Source: Campylobacteraceae bacterium
Lineage (GTDB): Bacteria > Campylobacterota > Campylobacteria > Campylobacterales > Sulfurospirillaceae
DNA length: 7,200 nt
Assembly: GCA_027011025.1 (NCBI GenBank)
Contig: JALVAU010000305.1
Location: 1-7,200 of the forward strand
Direction of reading: 5' to 3'
The notes below the pieces were generated by a model, which was not told the DNA's origin, did no database searches, and was given only the letters and a program-made list of their open reading frames with translations. A program made the translations under genes and the position numbers. This document shows, piece by piece, positions 1-6,225 of the stretch. How positions within the stretch are numbered: position 1 is the stretch's first letter; each line of letters begins with the position of its first letter.

Positions 1-405
1 AATCTAACTTCTGCTTTTATTGGTTGTAGAGAAGCTTTAAAAGTGATGAATAAAAAGAGATATGGAGCTATAGTAAATATCTCATCTATCATTGGCGAAA
101 CAGGAAATGTAGGACAAGTCAATTATAGTGCAAGCAAAGGCGGACTCATAGCGATGACCAAAAGCTTTGCCCTTGAGGCGAGTGCAAGAGGAATAAGATG
201 CAACGCCATAACACCTGGTTTCATAGAGACAGAGATGACTGAAAACCTAAGTGACGATATGAAAAAAGTATATACAGACAAAATTCCACTAAAGAGATTT
301 GGAAAAGCAGAAGATGTGGCACAAAGTGTCGCGTTTTTACTAAGTGATAATGCTTCATATCTCACAGGAGTTGTTTTAAAAGTAAATGGCGGAATGTACA
401 TGTAG
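1..405 (+). CDS. fabG: 3-oxoacyl-[acyl-carrier-protein] reductase FabG, 3' part (5' truncated by window edge)
   Basis: NADPH-dependent reduction of 3-oxoacyl-ACP to 3-hydroxyacyl-ACP, the first reductive step of type II fatty-acid elongation in the cytoplasm. The frame is open from base 1 and 134 residues are visible, which is the C-terminal half of a short-chain dehydrogenase of about 245 residues. The visible part starts at the catalytic Asn (NLTS), followed by the active-site Ser29 (NISSIIG) and the YxxxK pair Tyr42 and Lys46 (NYSASK), counted in the visible fragment. The spacings equal those of E. coli FabG Asn110, Ser138, Tyr151 and Lys155. The family motifs NAITPGFIETEMT and the C-terminal NGGMYM are also present. 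The N-terminal Rossmann glycine motif lies off the window. The GTG at 43 is internal, not the start. acpP follows after 54 bases on the same strand, the usual fab cluster order. Other SDR enzymes share the catalytic residues, but the acpP-fabF context makes FabG very likely. Confidence 0.95.
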   Translation, partial: NLTSAFIGCREALKVMNKKRYGAIVNISSIIGETGNVGQVNYSASKGGLIAMTKSFALEASARGIRCNAITPGFIETEMTENLSDDMKKVYTDKIPLKRFGKAEDVAQSVAFLLSDNASYLTGVVLKVNGGMYM

Positions 406-459
406 TCTATTTTAAAGTTTTTTTAGATAGAATAATAAAAATTTTTAAAGGAGTTAGTG

Positions 460-690
460 ATGGCACTAATTGATGAAGTAAAAGAAGTTGTTGTTGAGCA
501 ATTAAATGTAAATCCTGATGAAGTAAAAGAAGAGTCTAAGTTTGTAGAAGATTTAGGTGCTGATTCATTGGATGTAGTAGAGTTGGTTATGGCATTGGAA
601 GAGAAATTTGATATTGAGATTCCAGATACAGATGCTGAAAAAATCATTACAGTCAACGATGCTATAAAATATATAGAAGAACACAAATAA
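460..690 (+). CDS. acpP: Acyl carrier protein AcpP
   Basis: Small acidic cytoplasmic protein of 76 residues that carries growing acyl chains on a 4'-phosphopantetheine arm. The attachment site is Ser36 in the GADSLD motif, at the same position as in mature E. coli ACP. The following acidic helix II ([20 protein letters not shown]) is typical of the surface that docks to Fab enzymes. The protein is rich in Asp and Glu and ends near residue 76 as usual for the family. I chose the ATG at 460 over the GTG at 457 because TAAAGGAG (446-453) is 6 bases from this ATG and ACPs commonly begin MA. It sits between fabG and fabF, and a hairpin directly downstream probably limits read-through. No unusual residues are seen. 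Confidence 0.98.
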   Translation: MALIDEVKEVVVEQLNVNPDEVKEESKFVEDLGADSLDVVELVMALEEKFDIEIPDTDAEKIITVNDAIKYIEEHK

Positions 691-710
691 AAATATAATT
701 AAATTTTTTT

Positions 711-746
711 ACACTAGGCACTTTGTGCTTAGTGTATTTTTTGTTT
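711..746 (+). terminator. Hairpin plus T-tract between acpP and fabF (partial terminator/attenuator)
   Basis: An 11-base left arm (711-721) pairs with a right arm (725-735) around a TTT loop; the only non-Watson-Crick pair is one G-U. A T-rich run follows (737-746: six T, G, three T). This has the form of an intrinsic terminator. It lies 20 bases after the acpP stop and 28 bases before the fabF start. Because fabF and accA continue on the same strand with no obvious promoter in the short gap, partial read-through is the likely outcome, giving more acpP than fabF message. That quantitative role is inference. Confidence 0.7.
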
Positions 747-752
747 GAAACT

Positions 753-758
753 AAGGAG
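753..758 (+). promoter_or_regulatory. Ribosome binding site of fabF (supports TTG start)
   Basis: AAGGAG lies 5 bases upstream of the TTG at 764. It decides the fabF start, because the next in-frame ATG (794) would remove the first beta strand (KRVVVTGLG) that every KAS II has. Confidence 0.8.
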
Positions 759-763
759 TTATT

Positions 764-1972
764 TTGAAAAGAGTGGTAGTTACCGGTTTGGGTATGATAA
801 ATTCAGTTGGTTCTGATAAGGAGAGTTCTTTTAAGGCCATAGTTGATGGAGAGTGTGGCATTAAAAGGATTAGTTCATTTGATACAACTAATCATTCTGT
901 GAAGATTGCCGGTGAAATAACTGATTTTGATCCAAAAACTATTATGAATCCAAAAGATGTTAAAAAAGCCGATAGATTTATCCAGCTAGGTATAAAAGCT
1001 GCTACAGAAGCGATGCAAGATGCAAAATTTGATTCTTATGATGGTGATAGATTTGGTGTCAGTTCAGCTTCGGGTATAGGCGGGCTTATAGCTATAGAAA
1101 AAAACTCTTTAATTTGTGAAAATAGAGGTCCAAGAAGAATTTCTCCATTTTTTATTCCTTCAGCTCTTGTAAATATGTTAGGTGGTTTTGTTGCGATAGA
1201 GCATAAAATCAAAGGTCCAAATATTTCAAGTGTTACTGCTTGTGCTGCCGGTACCCATGCTATAAGTGCAGCAGCAAAAACAATTATGCTTGGCGGTGCC
1301 GATAAAATGCTTGTTGTTGGTGCAGAAGCAGCAATATGTGCTGTTGGAGTTGGTGGTTTTTCATCTATGAAAGCACTCTCAACTAGAAACGACGAACCTC
1401 TACTCGCCTCAAGACCTTTTGATAAAGACAGAGATGGTTTTGTGATGGGTGAAGGTGCGGGAGCTCTTGTGCTAGAGTCTTATGAAGATGCCCTTCAAAG
1501 AGGAGCACATATATATGGGGAGTTGATAGGTTTTGGCGAGAGTGGTGATGCTTATCATATAACTACACCGGATCCAGACGGTGCTTTTAGAGCTATGAGA
1601 GCTGCTTATGAGATGGCAGGAAAACCAAAAGTTGATTATATAAATGCACACGGAACAAGCACGGCAGCAAATGACAAAAATGAGACCGCTGCTATCAAAA
1701 AACTTTTTGGAGATGATATACCTTTGGTAAGTTCGACTAAAGGTCAAATTGGACACTGCTTAGGGGCAGCTGGAGCTATTGAAGCTGTAGTTTGCTTGAT
1801 GGCACTAAGAGATAAAATACTCCCACCAACTATAAATCTTATAAATCCAGATCCCGATTGTGATTTAGATTATATACCAAACAAAGCTAGAAAAATTGAT
1901 ACGCAAATAGTGATGAGCAACTCGTTTGGTTTCGGTGGTACTAATGGCTCTGTTATTTTTAAAAAAATTTAG
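764..1972 (+). CDS. fabF: 3-oxoacyl-[acyl-carrier-protein] synthase II (KAS II, FabF)
   Basis: Condenses acyl-ACP with malonyl-ACP to extend the chain by two carbons, releasing CO2; a cytoplasmic thiolase-fold homodimer. It has 402 residues, close to the 410 or so usual for the family. Visible active site: nucleophile Cys160 in TACAAG, His296 in NAHGTST and His331 in KGQIGHCLGAAGA, with Lys326 just before it. The C-terminal glycine-rich loop NSFGFGGTNG (386-395) carries the Phe that gates the acyl pocket. The Cys-His-His triad separates it from the Cys-His-Asn FabH type. FabF is preferred over FabB because of the acpP linkage and general length, though motifs alone do not settle chain-length preference. 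The start is TTG, supported by AAGGAG. The gene ends 8 bases before accA. Confidence 0.96.
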   Translation: MKRVVVTGLGMINSVGSDKESSFKAIVDGECGIKRISSFDTTNHSVKIAGEITDFDPKTIMNPKDVKKADRFIQLGIKAATEAMQDAKFDSYDGDRFGVSSASGIGGLIAIEKNSLICENRGPRRISPFFIPSALVNMLGGFVAIEHKIKGPNISSVTACAAGTHAISAAAKTIMLGGADKMLVVGAEAAICAVGVGGFSSMKALSTRNDEPLLASRPFDKDRDGFVMGEGAGALVLESYEDALQRGAHIYGELIGFGESGDAYHITTPDPDGAFRAMRAAYEMAGKPKVDYINAHGTSTAANDKNETAAIKKLFGDDIPLVSSTKGQIGHCLGAAGAIEAVVCLMALRDKILPPTINLINPDPDCDLDYIPNKARKIDTQIVMSNSFGFGGTNGSVIFKKI

Positions 1973-1980
1973 GAAATTAA

Positions 1981-2931
1981 ATGGCAACATATCTTGATTT
2001 TGAGCACAACATAAAAGAGTTGGATGAAGCAATATCTAGTGCTAAAATCAAAGGAGATGCTCCAGCAATAGAAATTTTAGAAAAAAATCTGAAAAAAGAG
2101 GTCTCTAAAGTATATAAAAATCTTGATGATTATCAAAAACTTCAACTTGCCCGTCATCCTGATCGTCCATATTTTATGGATTATGTAAGATTGATTTTGG
2201 ATGATGGATACCAAATTCATGGAGATAGAGCTTTTCGTGATGACCAAGCTGTGCTTGCTTACTTAGGCTATATTGGCGGAAAAAAAGTTATACTTATAGG
2301 TCAGCAAAAAGGTAGAGGTACAAAGTATAAACTAAAAAGAAATTTTGGTATGCCTCATCCAGAAGGATATAGAAAAGCTCTTAGAATTGCAAAAATGGCA
2401 GAAAAATTTGATATACCGATACTTTTTCTTATAGATACTCCGGGCGCATTTCCCGGTCTTGAGGCAGAAGAGAGAGGTCAAAGTGAGGCAATAGCGAGAA
2501 ATCTCTTTGAATTGAGTGATCTGAAAACAAAGATACTTTCTATCGTTATAGGTGAAGGTGGCAGTGGCGGAGCTTTGGCTCTTGGAGTTGCTGATAGACT
2601 TGTAATGATGAAGTATTCTGTCTTTTCTGTCATATCACCTGAGGGATGTGCTGCGATTCTTTGGAATGATCCACTAAAACAAGAGGCTGCTACAAAAGCT
2701 ATGAAGATTACAGCAGATGATTTACACAAGATGGGCTTAATTGACGAAGTCCTAGAAGAGCCGATCGTTGGGGCTCATAGAGATAAGCTTGGTTCTGCAA
2801 ATGCTATTAAGGAGTATTTTCTAAAATTTTTGGAAGATATGAGTGCTATTAGTGATGAAGAGAGAGTAAAAAGAAGAGTTGAAAAGATACTATCTATTGG
2901 TGCTTACGAAGACAAAGAACAATCTAAATAA
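1981..2931 (+). CDS. accA: Acetyl-CoA carboxylase carboxyltransferase subunit alpha (AccA)
   Basis: Alpha subunit of the carboxyltransferase that, with AccD, moves the carboxyl group from biotin on AccB to acetyl-CoA to make malonyl-CoA, the committed substrate of fatty-acid synthesis. It has 316 residues against about 319 in E. coli. Visible family signatures are the basic stretch [21 protein letters not shown] (109-129), DTPGAFPG (152-159), the oxyanion-hole type glycine loop [12 protein letters not shown] (191-202) and [13 protein letters not shown] (216-228). The N-terminal helix [13 protein letters not shown] is normal for AccA. AGGAA (1971-1975) overlaps the fabF stop codon and lies 5 bases before this ATG, so translation is probably coupled to fabF. 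The crotonase-like core is shared with AccD, but AccD has a zinc finger that is absent here. It is the last gene of this transcript before a convergent operon. Confidence 0.96.
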   Translation: MATYLDFEHNIKELDEAISSAKIKGDAPAIEILEKNLKKEVSKVYKNLDDYQKLQLARHPDRPYFMDYVRLILDDGYQIHGDRAFRDDQAVLAYLGYIGGKKVILIGQQKGRGTKYKLKRNFGMPHPEGYRKALRIAKMAEKFDIPILFLIDTPGAFPGLEAEERGQSEAIARNLFELSDLKTKILSIVIGEGGSGGALALGVADRLVMMKYSVFSVISPEGCAAILWNDPLKQEAATKAMKITADDLHKMGLIDEVLEEPIVGAHRDKLGSANAIKEYFLKFLEDMSAISDEERVKRRVEKILSIGAYEDKEQSK

Positions 2932-2947
2932 AGGGCACCTCTAAAAT

Positions 2948-2956
2948 CCCCCCCCC
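2948..2956. repeat. Run of nine C (nine G on the - strand)
   Basis: A homopolymeric C tract lies in the non-coding gap between accA and petC. In Campylobacter and Helicobacter, G/C runs of about this length are prone to slippage and cause phase variation when inside or just ahead of genes. Here it lies 17 bases past the accA stop and ahead of no visible gene, so any effect is on transcript ends at most. Confidence 0.9.
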
Positions 2957-2980
2957 ATATGCATTATAACTGTTATTAAC

Positions 2981-3007
2981 CCCCATCTAGATTAATACTA
3001 GACGGGG
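2981..3007. terminator. Hairpin in convergent gap, probable terminator of pet and/or fab operons
   Basis: Ten-base arms 2981-2990 and 2998-3007 pair around a 7-base loop. As - strand RNA every position pairs, with one G-U. As + strand RNA the same position is an A-C mismatch. The hairpin starts 11 bases past the petC stop (3019) on the - strand and 49 bases past the accA stop on the + strand. T-tracts are weak: ATTTGTGTGTTTT follows on the + strand, and there is no real tract on the - strand. Placement supports a shared terminator, but efficiency is uncertain. Confidence 0.6.
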
Positions 3008-3018
3008 ATTTGTGTGTT

Positions 3019-3969
3019 TTAGTGCAGATCTTTCCACACTGATCTTTTCCATAATAGTGCAAGTATTGTAAATATTACAAAAAAGCCTATTACTTTTATA
3101 CCGAGTGCATCACGAGCAGGTTTGCTTGGATCACCTGTCTCTTCTAGGTATGAAGTTACTTTTTCAAACCCCTCTTTTGTTAGACCAACTCTTGGCATAG
3201 CAGTTCCTGGGAGTTGACTTTGAGGATCTTCTATAAAGGTTTTTAAGAAGTCTTCGCTTCTAGCCCTTATGATGATAGAAAGATCAGGAGGAAGTTTTCC
3301 CATATAGTCAGCCAAATGACCTTGATATTCAGCTACCTTCTCCTTAAACTTTAGCAAATCTATATCTTGATTTGTTTTTATGTTTGATTTTGTTTTTGGA
3401 ACAAATCCTATCTGCTCGTACTTACCATATCTATTTGCATGACATCTACCGCAACTTGCAACATAAGCCTCTTTTGGAGTTACCTCTTGTGAAGCTATTG
3501 ATTTAAGATAGGCAACCATATCAGCTACCTCTTGCTCTTTGTCTCCGCCTGCACCGTAAAAAGCCGGCATAGGAAATACTTTTGTTTTTCCATCAAATTT
3601 ATGCTCTAATTTCAAAGCTTTCACAGGATCTTTGATCAGTTGAGCTAAAAATCTCTCGTCAAAAAGCGCACCGACATTACTTAAATCAGGTGGATTTACT
3701 CCATAGCTGGCTGCTGCTGTATTTGGATCCATTGGTGCAGGCATACCTTTTGATTTTATGCTGTGACATCCAAGACATGCACCAGCACCCATCACTAGAG
3801 CTTCACCTCTTTTTACATCACCTTTTTTTGTTAATGTAGGTAAATCATTATATGCAAAATTTTGATCTTCTACATGTTTATGCATTTTGCTATGTGCAAA
3901 AGGTTCAACTCCCCAATATGTCAAGAGGGAGAAGAATATGACTATTATTAGTATTTTTAACTCTTTCAT
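3019..3969 (-). CDS. petC: Di-heme cytochrome c1-type subunit of the bc1 complex (PetC)
   Basis: Periplasm-facing electron-exit subunit of quinol:cytochrome c oxidoreductase, taking electrons from the Rieske protein and passing them to a soluble c-type cytochrome. It has 316 residues. An N-terminal hydrophobic segment (about 5-18) serves as signal or anchor, and a C-terminal membrane helix (about 290-308) is followed by a basic tail. Two covalent heme sites are visible: CLGCH (65-69) and CGRCH (173-177). Candidate sixth ligands are Met134 (FPMPAF) and Met258 (GTAMPR). The two halves look duplicated: PPDLS occurs at 93-97 and 227-231, each followed without gaps by an FL...I.DP pattern. Mitochondrial-type cytochrome c1 has a single heme; a two-heme subunit is the form I know from Campylobacterota. 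The ATG shares one base with the petB stop (TAATG), and AGGAGG lies 9 bases upstream, so translation is coupled. Confidence 0.93.
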   Translation of the reverse strand: MKELKILIIVIFFSLLTYWGVEPFAHSKMHKHVEDQNFAYNDLPTLTKKGDVKRGEALVMGAGACLGCHSIKSKGMPAPMDPNTAAASYGVNPPDLSNVGALFDERFLAQLIKDPVKALKLEHKFDGKTKVFPMPAFYGAGGDKEQEVADMVAYLKSIASQEVTPKEAYVASCGRCHANRYGKYEQIGFVPKTKSNIKTNQDIDLLKFKEKVAEYQGHLADYMGKLPPDLSIIIRARSEDFLKTFIEDPQSQLPGTAMPRVGLTKEGFEKVTSYLEETGDPSKPARDALGIKVIGFFVIFTILALLWKRSVWKDLH

Positions 3970-5195
3970 TATTTCTTACCTCCTATCGGCTTTTCCATTT
4001 TTGTGATTATTGGAAGTGCTATCCATAAGGCTATAAAGAAATAAGCCGCAATAGTTCCATAAGTAGTATAGACTCCAACAGGTGGTAATTTACCAAGTAT
4101 TGTCAATGCAAGCATATTGATTAGAAGTAACCAAAACCATACTTTAAATATACCTCTTTTACTTGCAGGAGCAACATTTGGACTTCTATCTAAGAAAGGA
4201 AGAAGTAGATAAATTACTTGTGCAAAGCCAAAAGCGATAAGACCAGGATTTTTTGGAAATGGTCTTAATATCTCATAACTCCACAAGAAGTACCACTCAG
4301 GATAGATATGTGTTGGAGTTTTTAAACCATCCGCAGGATCAAAGTTTACAGGATCCATGGCAAATTCAAAATGGTAAAATACCAAATAGAAGAAAAATAT
4401 GAAGTAAAATCCAAGAACAACTATATCTTTACTTAAAAAGTCAAATTGAAATCTTATGACTTTTGAGTGTTTTGTATCGCCACTAAGGTATTTTTCACTC
4501 TCCTCTTTGAAATCTATCTCTTCGCCGTCTTGATTATTAACATGTGGAATTCTAAGAGTTGCGAAGTGAAATACGATCAATGCCATTATAACCAATGGAA
4601 GAAGTAAAACATGCAACATAAAAAATCTTGTAAGATAAGCATCTCCTGGAACATAACCACCTCTAATCCACTCTACCAAACCATTTAGGTTTAAGGAACC
4701 TAGACTAAAGATATTTGTGATAACCATACCAGCCCAATAACTCATCTGCCCCCATGGTAGCATATAGCCACTAAAAGCTTCAGCTGAAAAAGTAACAAAA
4801 AGAAGCATACCAGAGATCCAAATCATCTCTCTACCTTTTTTGTAACTACCATAATAGATCCCAGTAAACATATGTATATATATGATAAGAAATACTACAG
4901 ATGCAGCGACACCGTGAACATGTCTCCAAAGCCAGCCATAACCGACTTGACTCATTATCACATAGTTTACACTGTCAAATGCAAGTTTTGTATCTGGTTT
5001 GTAATACATCAGTAAGAAAATACCAGAAATTAGAAGCACGCCAAAAGTGGCTGCTAGAATCATACCCATTGCCCATAAAAAGTTTATATTTTTAGGTATC
5101 CAATACTCTGTTGCCAAAGCTTTTTTAACAGTATCAACTGCTAGTCTTTGGTTTAGCCAGTCATGGATACTTGTTGCCTTTGTAAAATGTGCCAT
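3969..5195 (-). CDS. petB: Cytochrome b subunit of the bc1 complex (PetB)
   Basis: Membrane core of quinol:cytochrome c oxidoreductase, carrying two b hemes and both quinone sites. It has 408 residues with about eight membrane segments (roughly 38-64, 95-114, 126-145, 190-212, 257-276, 317-335, 351-369, 377-397), so it is a full-length fused b rather than split b6 plus subunit IV. Heme ligands: His94 and His108 in helix B (13 residues between) and His195 and His210 in helix D (14 between). The Qo-site PEWY motif is at 299-302. I chose the ATG at 5195 rather than the in-frame TTG at 5198 because GGGAGG (5200-5205) would be only one base from the TTG. That site lies at the petA stop (5206-5208), so the genes are coupled. 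The stop overlaps the petC start by one base. The helix D spacing is b6-like, as discussed in the findings. Confidence 0.96.
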   Translation of the reverse strand: MAHFTKATSIHDWLNQRLAVDTVKKALATEYWIPKNINFLWAMGMILAATFGVLLISGIFLLMYYKPDTKLAFDSVNYVIMSQVGYGWLWRHVHGVAASVVFLIIYIHMFTGIYYGSYKKGREMIWISGMLLFVTFSAEAFSGYMLPWGQMSYWAGMVITNIFSLGSLNLNGLVEWIRGGYVPGDAYLTRFFMLHVLLLPLVIMALIVFHFATLRIPHVNNQDGEEIDFKEESEKYLSGDTKHSKVIRFQFDFLSKDIVVLGFYFIFFFYLVFYHFEFAMDPVNFDPADGLKTPTHIYPEWYFLWSYEILRPFPKNPGLIAFGFAQVIYLLLPFLDRSPNVAPASKRGIFKVWFWLLLINMLALTILGKLPPVGVYTTYGTIAAYFFIALWIALPIITKMEKPIGGKK

Positions 5196-5199
5196 CAAT

Positions 5200-5205
5200 C
5201 CTCCC
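5200..5205 (-). promoter_or_regulatory. Ribosome binding site of petB
   Basis: GGGAGG on the - strand directly follows the petA stop codon. It is 4 bases from the ATG at 5195 and only 1 base from the TTG at 5198, which favours the ATG. Confidence 0.7.
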
Positions 5206-5715
5206 TTATACTGTTAAGCCAGCGGCTTTCATTTTTTTGTACTCTGCACCTGCTTCACCAAGAACTATCTTTGTTCCATCTACCTTAAAAGGTGGAATAT
5301 GCAAAGGTATTGGAGGAGGAGCTTTCAGTACACGACCTGCCGTATCAAATTGCCCACCGTGACAAGCACAGATAAATTTTTCCTGCTTTGGAAAGTAAGA
5401 AGGGATACAACCAAGATGAGTACAAAGTCCGATAGCTACAAGAAATCTATCTTTGCCTACCATGATATCTCTGTCATCTTTTTTCATATCAGCTGTTTTC
5501 TTTAAGATAAATATAGGTTTACCTCTCCATTTTTCAACATTTAGAACATTTGGTTGTGCACCACTTAAATCTACAGTTGTATATCCCGCAGCTTTTACAC
5601 TAGGAAGCGGATCCCAAGTTCGTTTAGCTGCACCAAGAACTGCTATACCACCAAGAGTAGTAAAGCCACCAAGGGCAAGACCAAGAAAGTCTCTTCTCTC
5701 TTTTTTTACTGCCAT
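5206..5715 (-). CDS. petA: Rieske [2Fe-2S] iron-sulfur subunit of the bc1 complex (PetA)
   Basis: Takes the first electron from quinol at the Qo site and passes it to the c-type heme; membrane-anchored with its head in the periplasm. It has 169 residues. The N-terminus has a twin-arginine motif, Arg7-Arg8 in KKERRDFLGL, followed by a hydrophobic Gly/Ala-rich helix (about 11-30), as expected for a Tat-exported, uncleaved Rieske protein. Cluster box I is CTHLGC (98-103) and box II is CACHGG (116-121). By family analogy the ligands are Cys98, His100, Cys116 and His119, with a Cys103-Cys118 disulfide. The Pro loop APPPIPLHIPPF (132-143) is present. Box II lacks the usual Ser (Gly121) and Tyr (Phe123) that hydrogen-bond to the cluster. 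It is the first gene of the operon, and AAAGGA (5721-5726) lies 5 bases before the ATG. Confidence 0.97.
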   Translation of the reverse strand: MAVKKERRDFLGLALGGFTTLGGIAVLGAAKRTWDPLPSVKAAGYTTVDLSGAQPNVLNVEKWRGKPIFILKKTADMKKDDRDIMVGKDRFLVAIGLCTHLGCIPSYFPKQEKFICACHGGQFDTAGRVLKAPPPIPLHIPPFKVDGTKIVLGEAGAEYKKMKAAGLTV

Positions 5716-5742
5716 CTCTATCCTTTCATTTTCAATTTACCT

Positions 5743-5748
5743 ATTTTA
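5743..5748 (-). promoter_or_regulatory. Predicted -10 box of the petABC promoter
   Basis: TAAAAT on the - strand is one mismatch from TATAAT. It places +1 near 5736 and leaves a leader of about 21 bases before the petA ATG. No matching -35 box is seen, which is common for the main sigma factor of Campylobacterota and for promoters driven by an activator. The assignment rests on pattern and on the spacing to the site at 5771-5784. Confidence 0.5.
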
Positions 5749-5770
5749 CCTAATTTTGTTTTAAAATAAG

Positions 5771-5784
5771 ATGACATAAATCAA
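5771..5784 (-). promoter_or_regulatory. FNR/DNR-like operator upstream of petA
   Basis: On the - strand the sequence reads TTGAT-TTAT-GTCAT. This matches 9 of 10 specified bases of TTGAT-N4-GTCAA, the dyad bound by CRP/FNR-family regulators of the FNR, DNR and NNR groups. Its centre is 41.5 bases upstream of the +1 predicted from the TAAAAT box, the position used by class II activators. It could link bc1 production to oxygen or nitrogen-oxide supply. The regulator is not in this window. Confidence 0.45.
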
Positions 5785-5835
5785 TATTTGTATCTAAAAA
5801 GAAGTAATTATGAGATATAGGGGTGCTACAGAGTG

Positions 5836-6189
5836 CTAGAGAAATTTTTTGATTTTATCAAATAGTTTGTCCTTGGTGCTTTTGTTGAGTTCTATTTTAT
5901 CGTTTTCATCTATGTAGTACTCTTTTGGTAGTTTGTTTGGTTCTGTCCCGTCAACATTTATGACATTTAATTCGGGATCTATCAATTCTCTAAGTTGTTT
6001 TTGAACAACCATCTTTGTGGTCATTAAACTCATAGAACACCCATGGCAAGTTCCAGCTAATTCTATATAGATAGTGCCGTCTTTTGCTCCCAATAGTTTT
6101 ATATTTCCACCGTGTGATTTTACATATTCGTTTACGGTTGGCAGGTAGTGTTTAGTAGCTTTGTAGATTTCTTCATCACTAAATATCAT
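5836..6189 (-). CDS. NifU C-terminal-domain (Nfu-type) iron-sulfur cluster carrier
   Basis: Likely carrier that binds an Fe-S cluster between subunits and hands it to apo-proteins in the cytoplasm. It has 117 residues from the ATG at 6189. The NifU-C domain covers about residues 3-82: the helix and turn around SHGGNIKLL, then GTIYIELAGTCHGCSMS with the CxxC pair Cys48 and Cys51, and the helix TTKMVVQKQLRE. A lysine-rich tail of some 30 residues extends past the usual end of short Nfu proteins and has no motif I recognise. An upstream TTG (6225) would add 12 residues, but ATAAGGA (6197-6203) sits 7 bases before the ATG and the family normally begins near FSDEE. The gene is 120 bases upstream of petA on the same strand. 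I see no terminator between them, so some read-through into petA is possible. A role in Rieske maturation is inference from location. Confidence 0.88.
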   Translation of the reverse strand: MIFSDEEIYKATKHYLPTVNEYVKSHGGNIKLLGAKDGTIYIELAGTCHGCSMSLMTTKMVVQKQLRELIDPELNVINVDGTEPNKLPKEYYIDENDKIELNKSTKDKLFDKIKKFL

Positions 6190-6196
6190 TTTTGAG

Positions 6197-6201
6197 TCCT
6201 T
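6197..6201 (-). promoter_or_regulatory. Ribosome binding site deciding the Nfu start
   Basis: AAGGA on the - strand is 7 bases before the ATG at 6189. A weaker AAGG (6230-6233) precedes the alternative TTG at 6225. A TATATT -10-like box at 6214-6219 would put +1 near 6207, downstream of that TTG, which also favours the ATG. Confidence 0.65.
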
Positions 6202-6213
6202 ATTTTTTTTGGA

Positions 6214-6219
6214 AATATA
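6214..6219 (-). promoter_or_regulatory. Possible -10 box for the Nfu gene
   Basis: TATATT on the - strand is one mismatch from TATAAT. It would give a leader of about 18 bases to the ATG at 6189, leaving room for the AAGGA site. No -35 element is visible. In AT-rich DNA such boxes arise by chance, so this is tentative. Confidence 0.35.
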
Positions 6220-6225
6220 CTCCAA

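Noticed and set aside
428..433. TAGAAT as a possible -10 box for acpP in the fabG-acpP gap
   Set aside because: It is one mismatch from consensus, but the gap is AT-rich and only 54 bases long, with no -35 or other support. acpP can be read from the upstream fab promoter.
423..686. Long open frame on the - strand across acpP
   Set aside because: It is a shadow of acpP: Ser/Thr-rich low-complexity translation with no domain, while the + frame is an unmistakable ACP with a ribosome site.
2962..2976. Short palindrome ATAAC-T-GTTAT in the convergent gap
   Set aside because: Five-base AT-rich arms are too short to separate from chance.
5453..5764. Open frames on the + strand antisense to petA
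   Set aside because: They mirror the Rieske gene, whose cluster motifs and codon pattern are clear on the - strand. No ribosome site precedes them.
5821..5838. Repeated GTGCTA motif near the Nfu stop as a hairpin terminator
   Set aside because: The two copies (GTGCTACAGAGTGCTAG) are direct, not inverted, so they do not form a stem.
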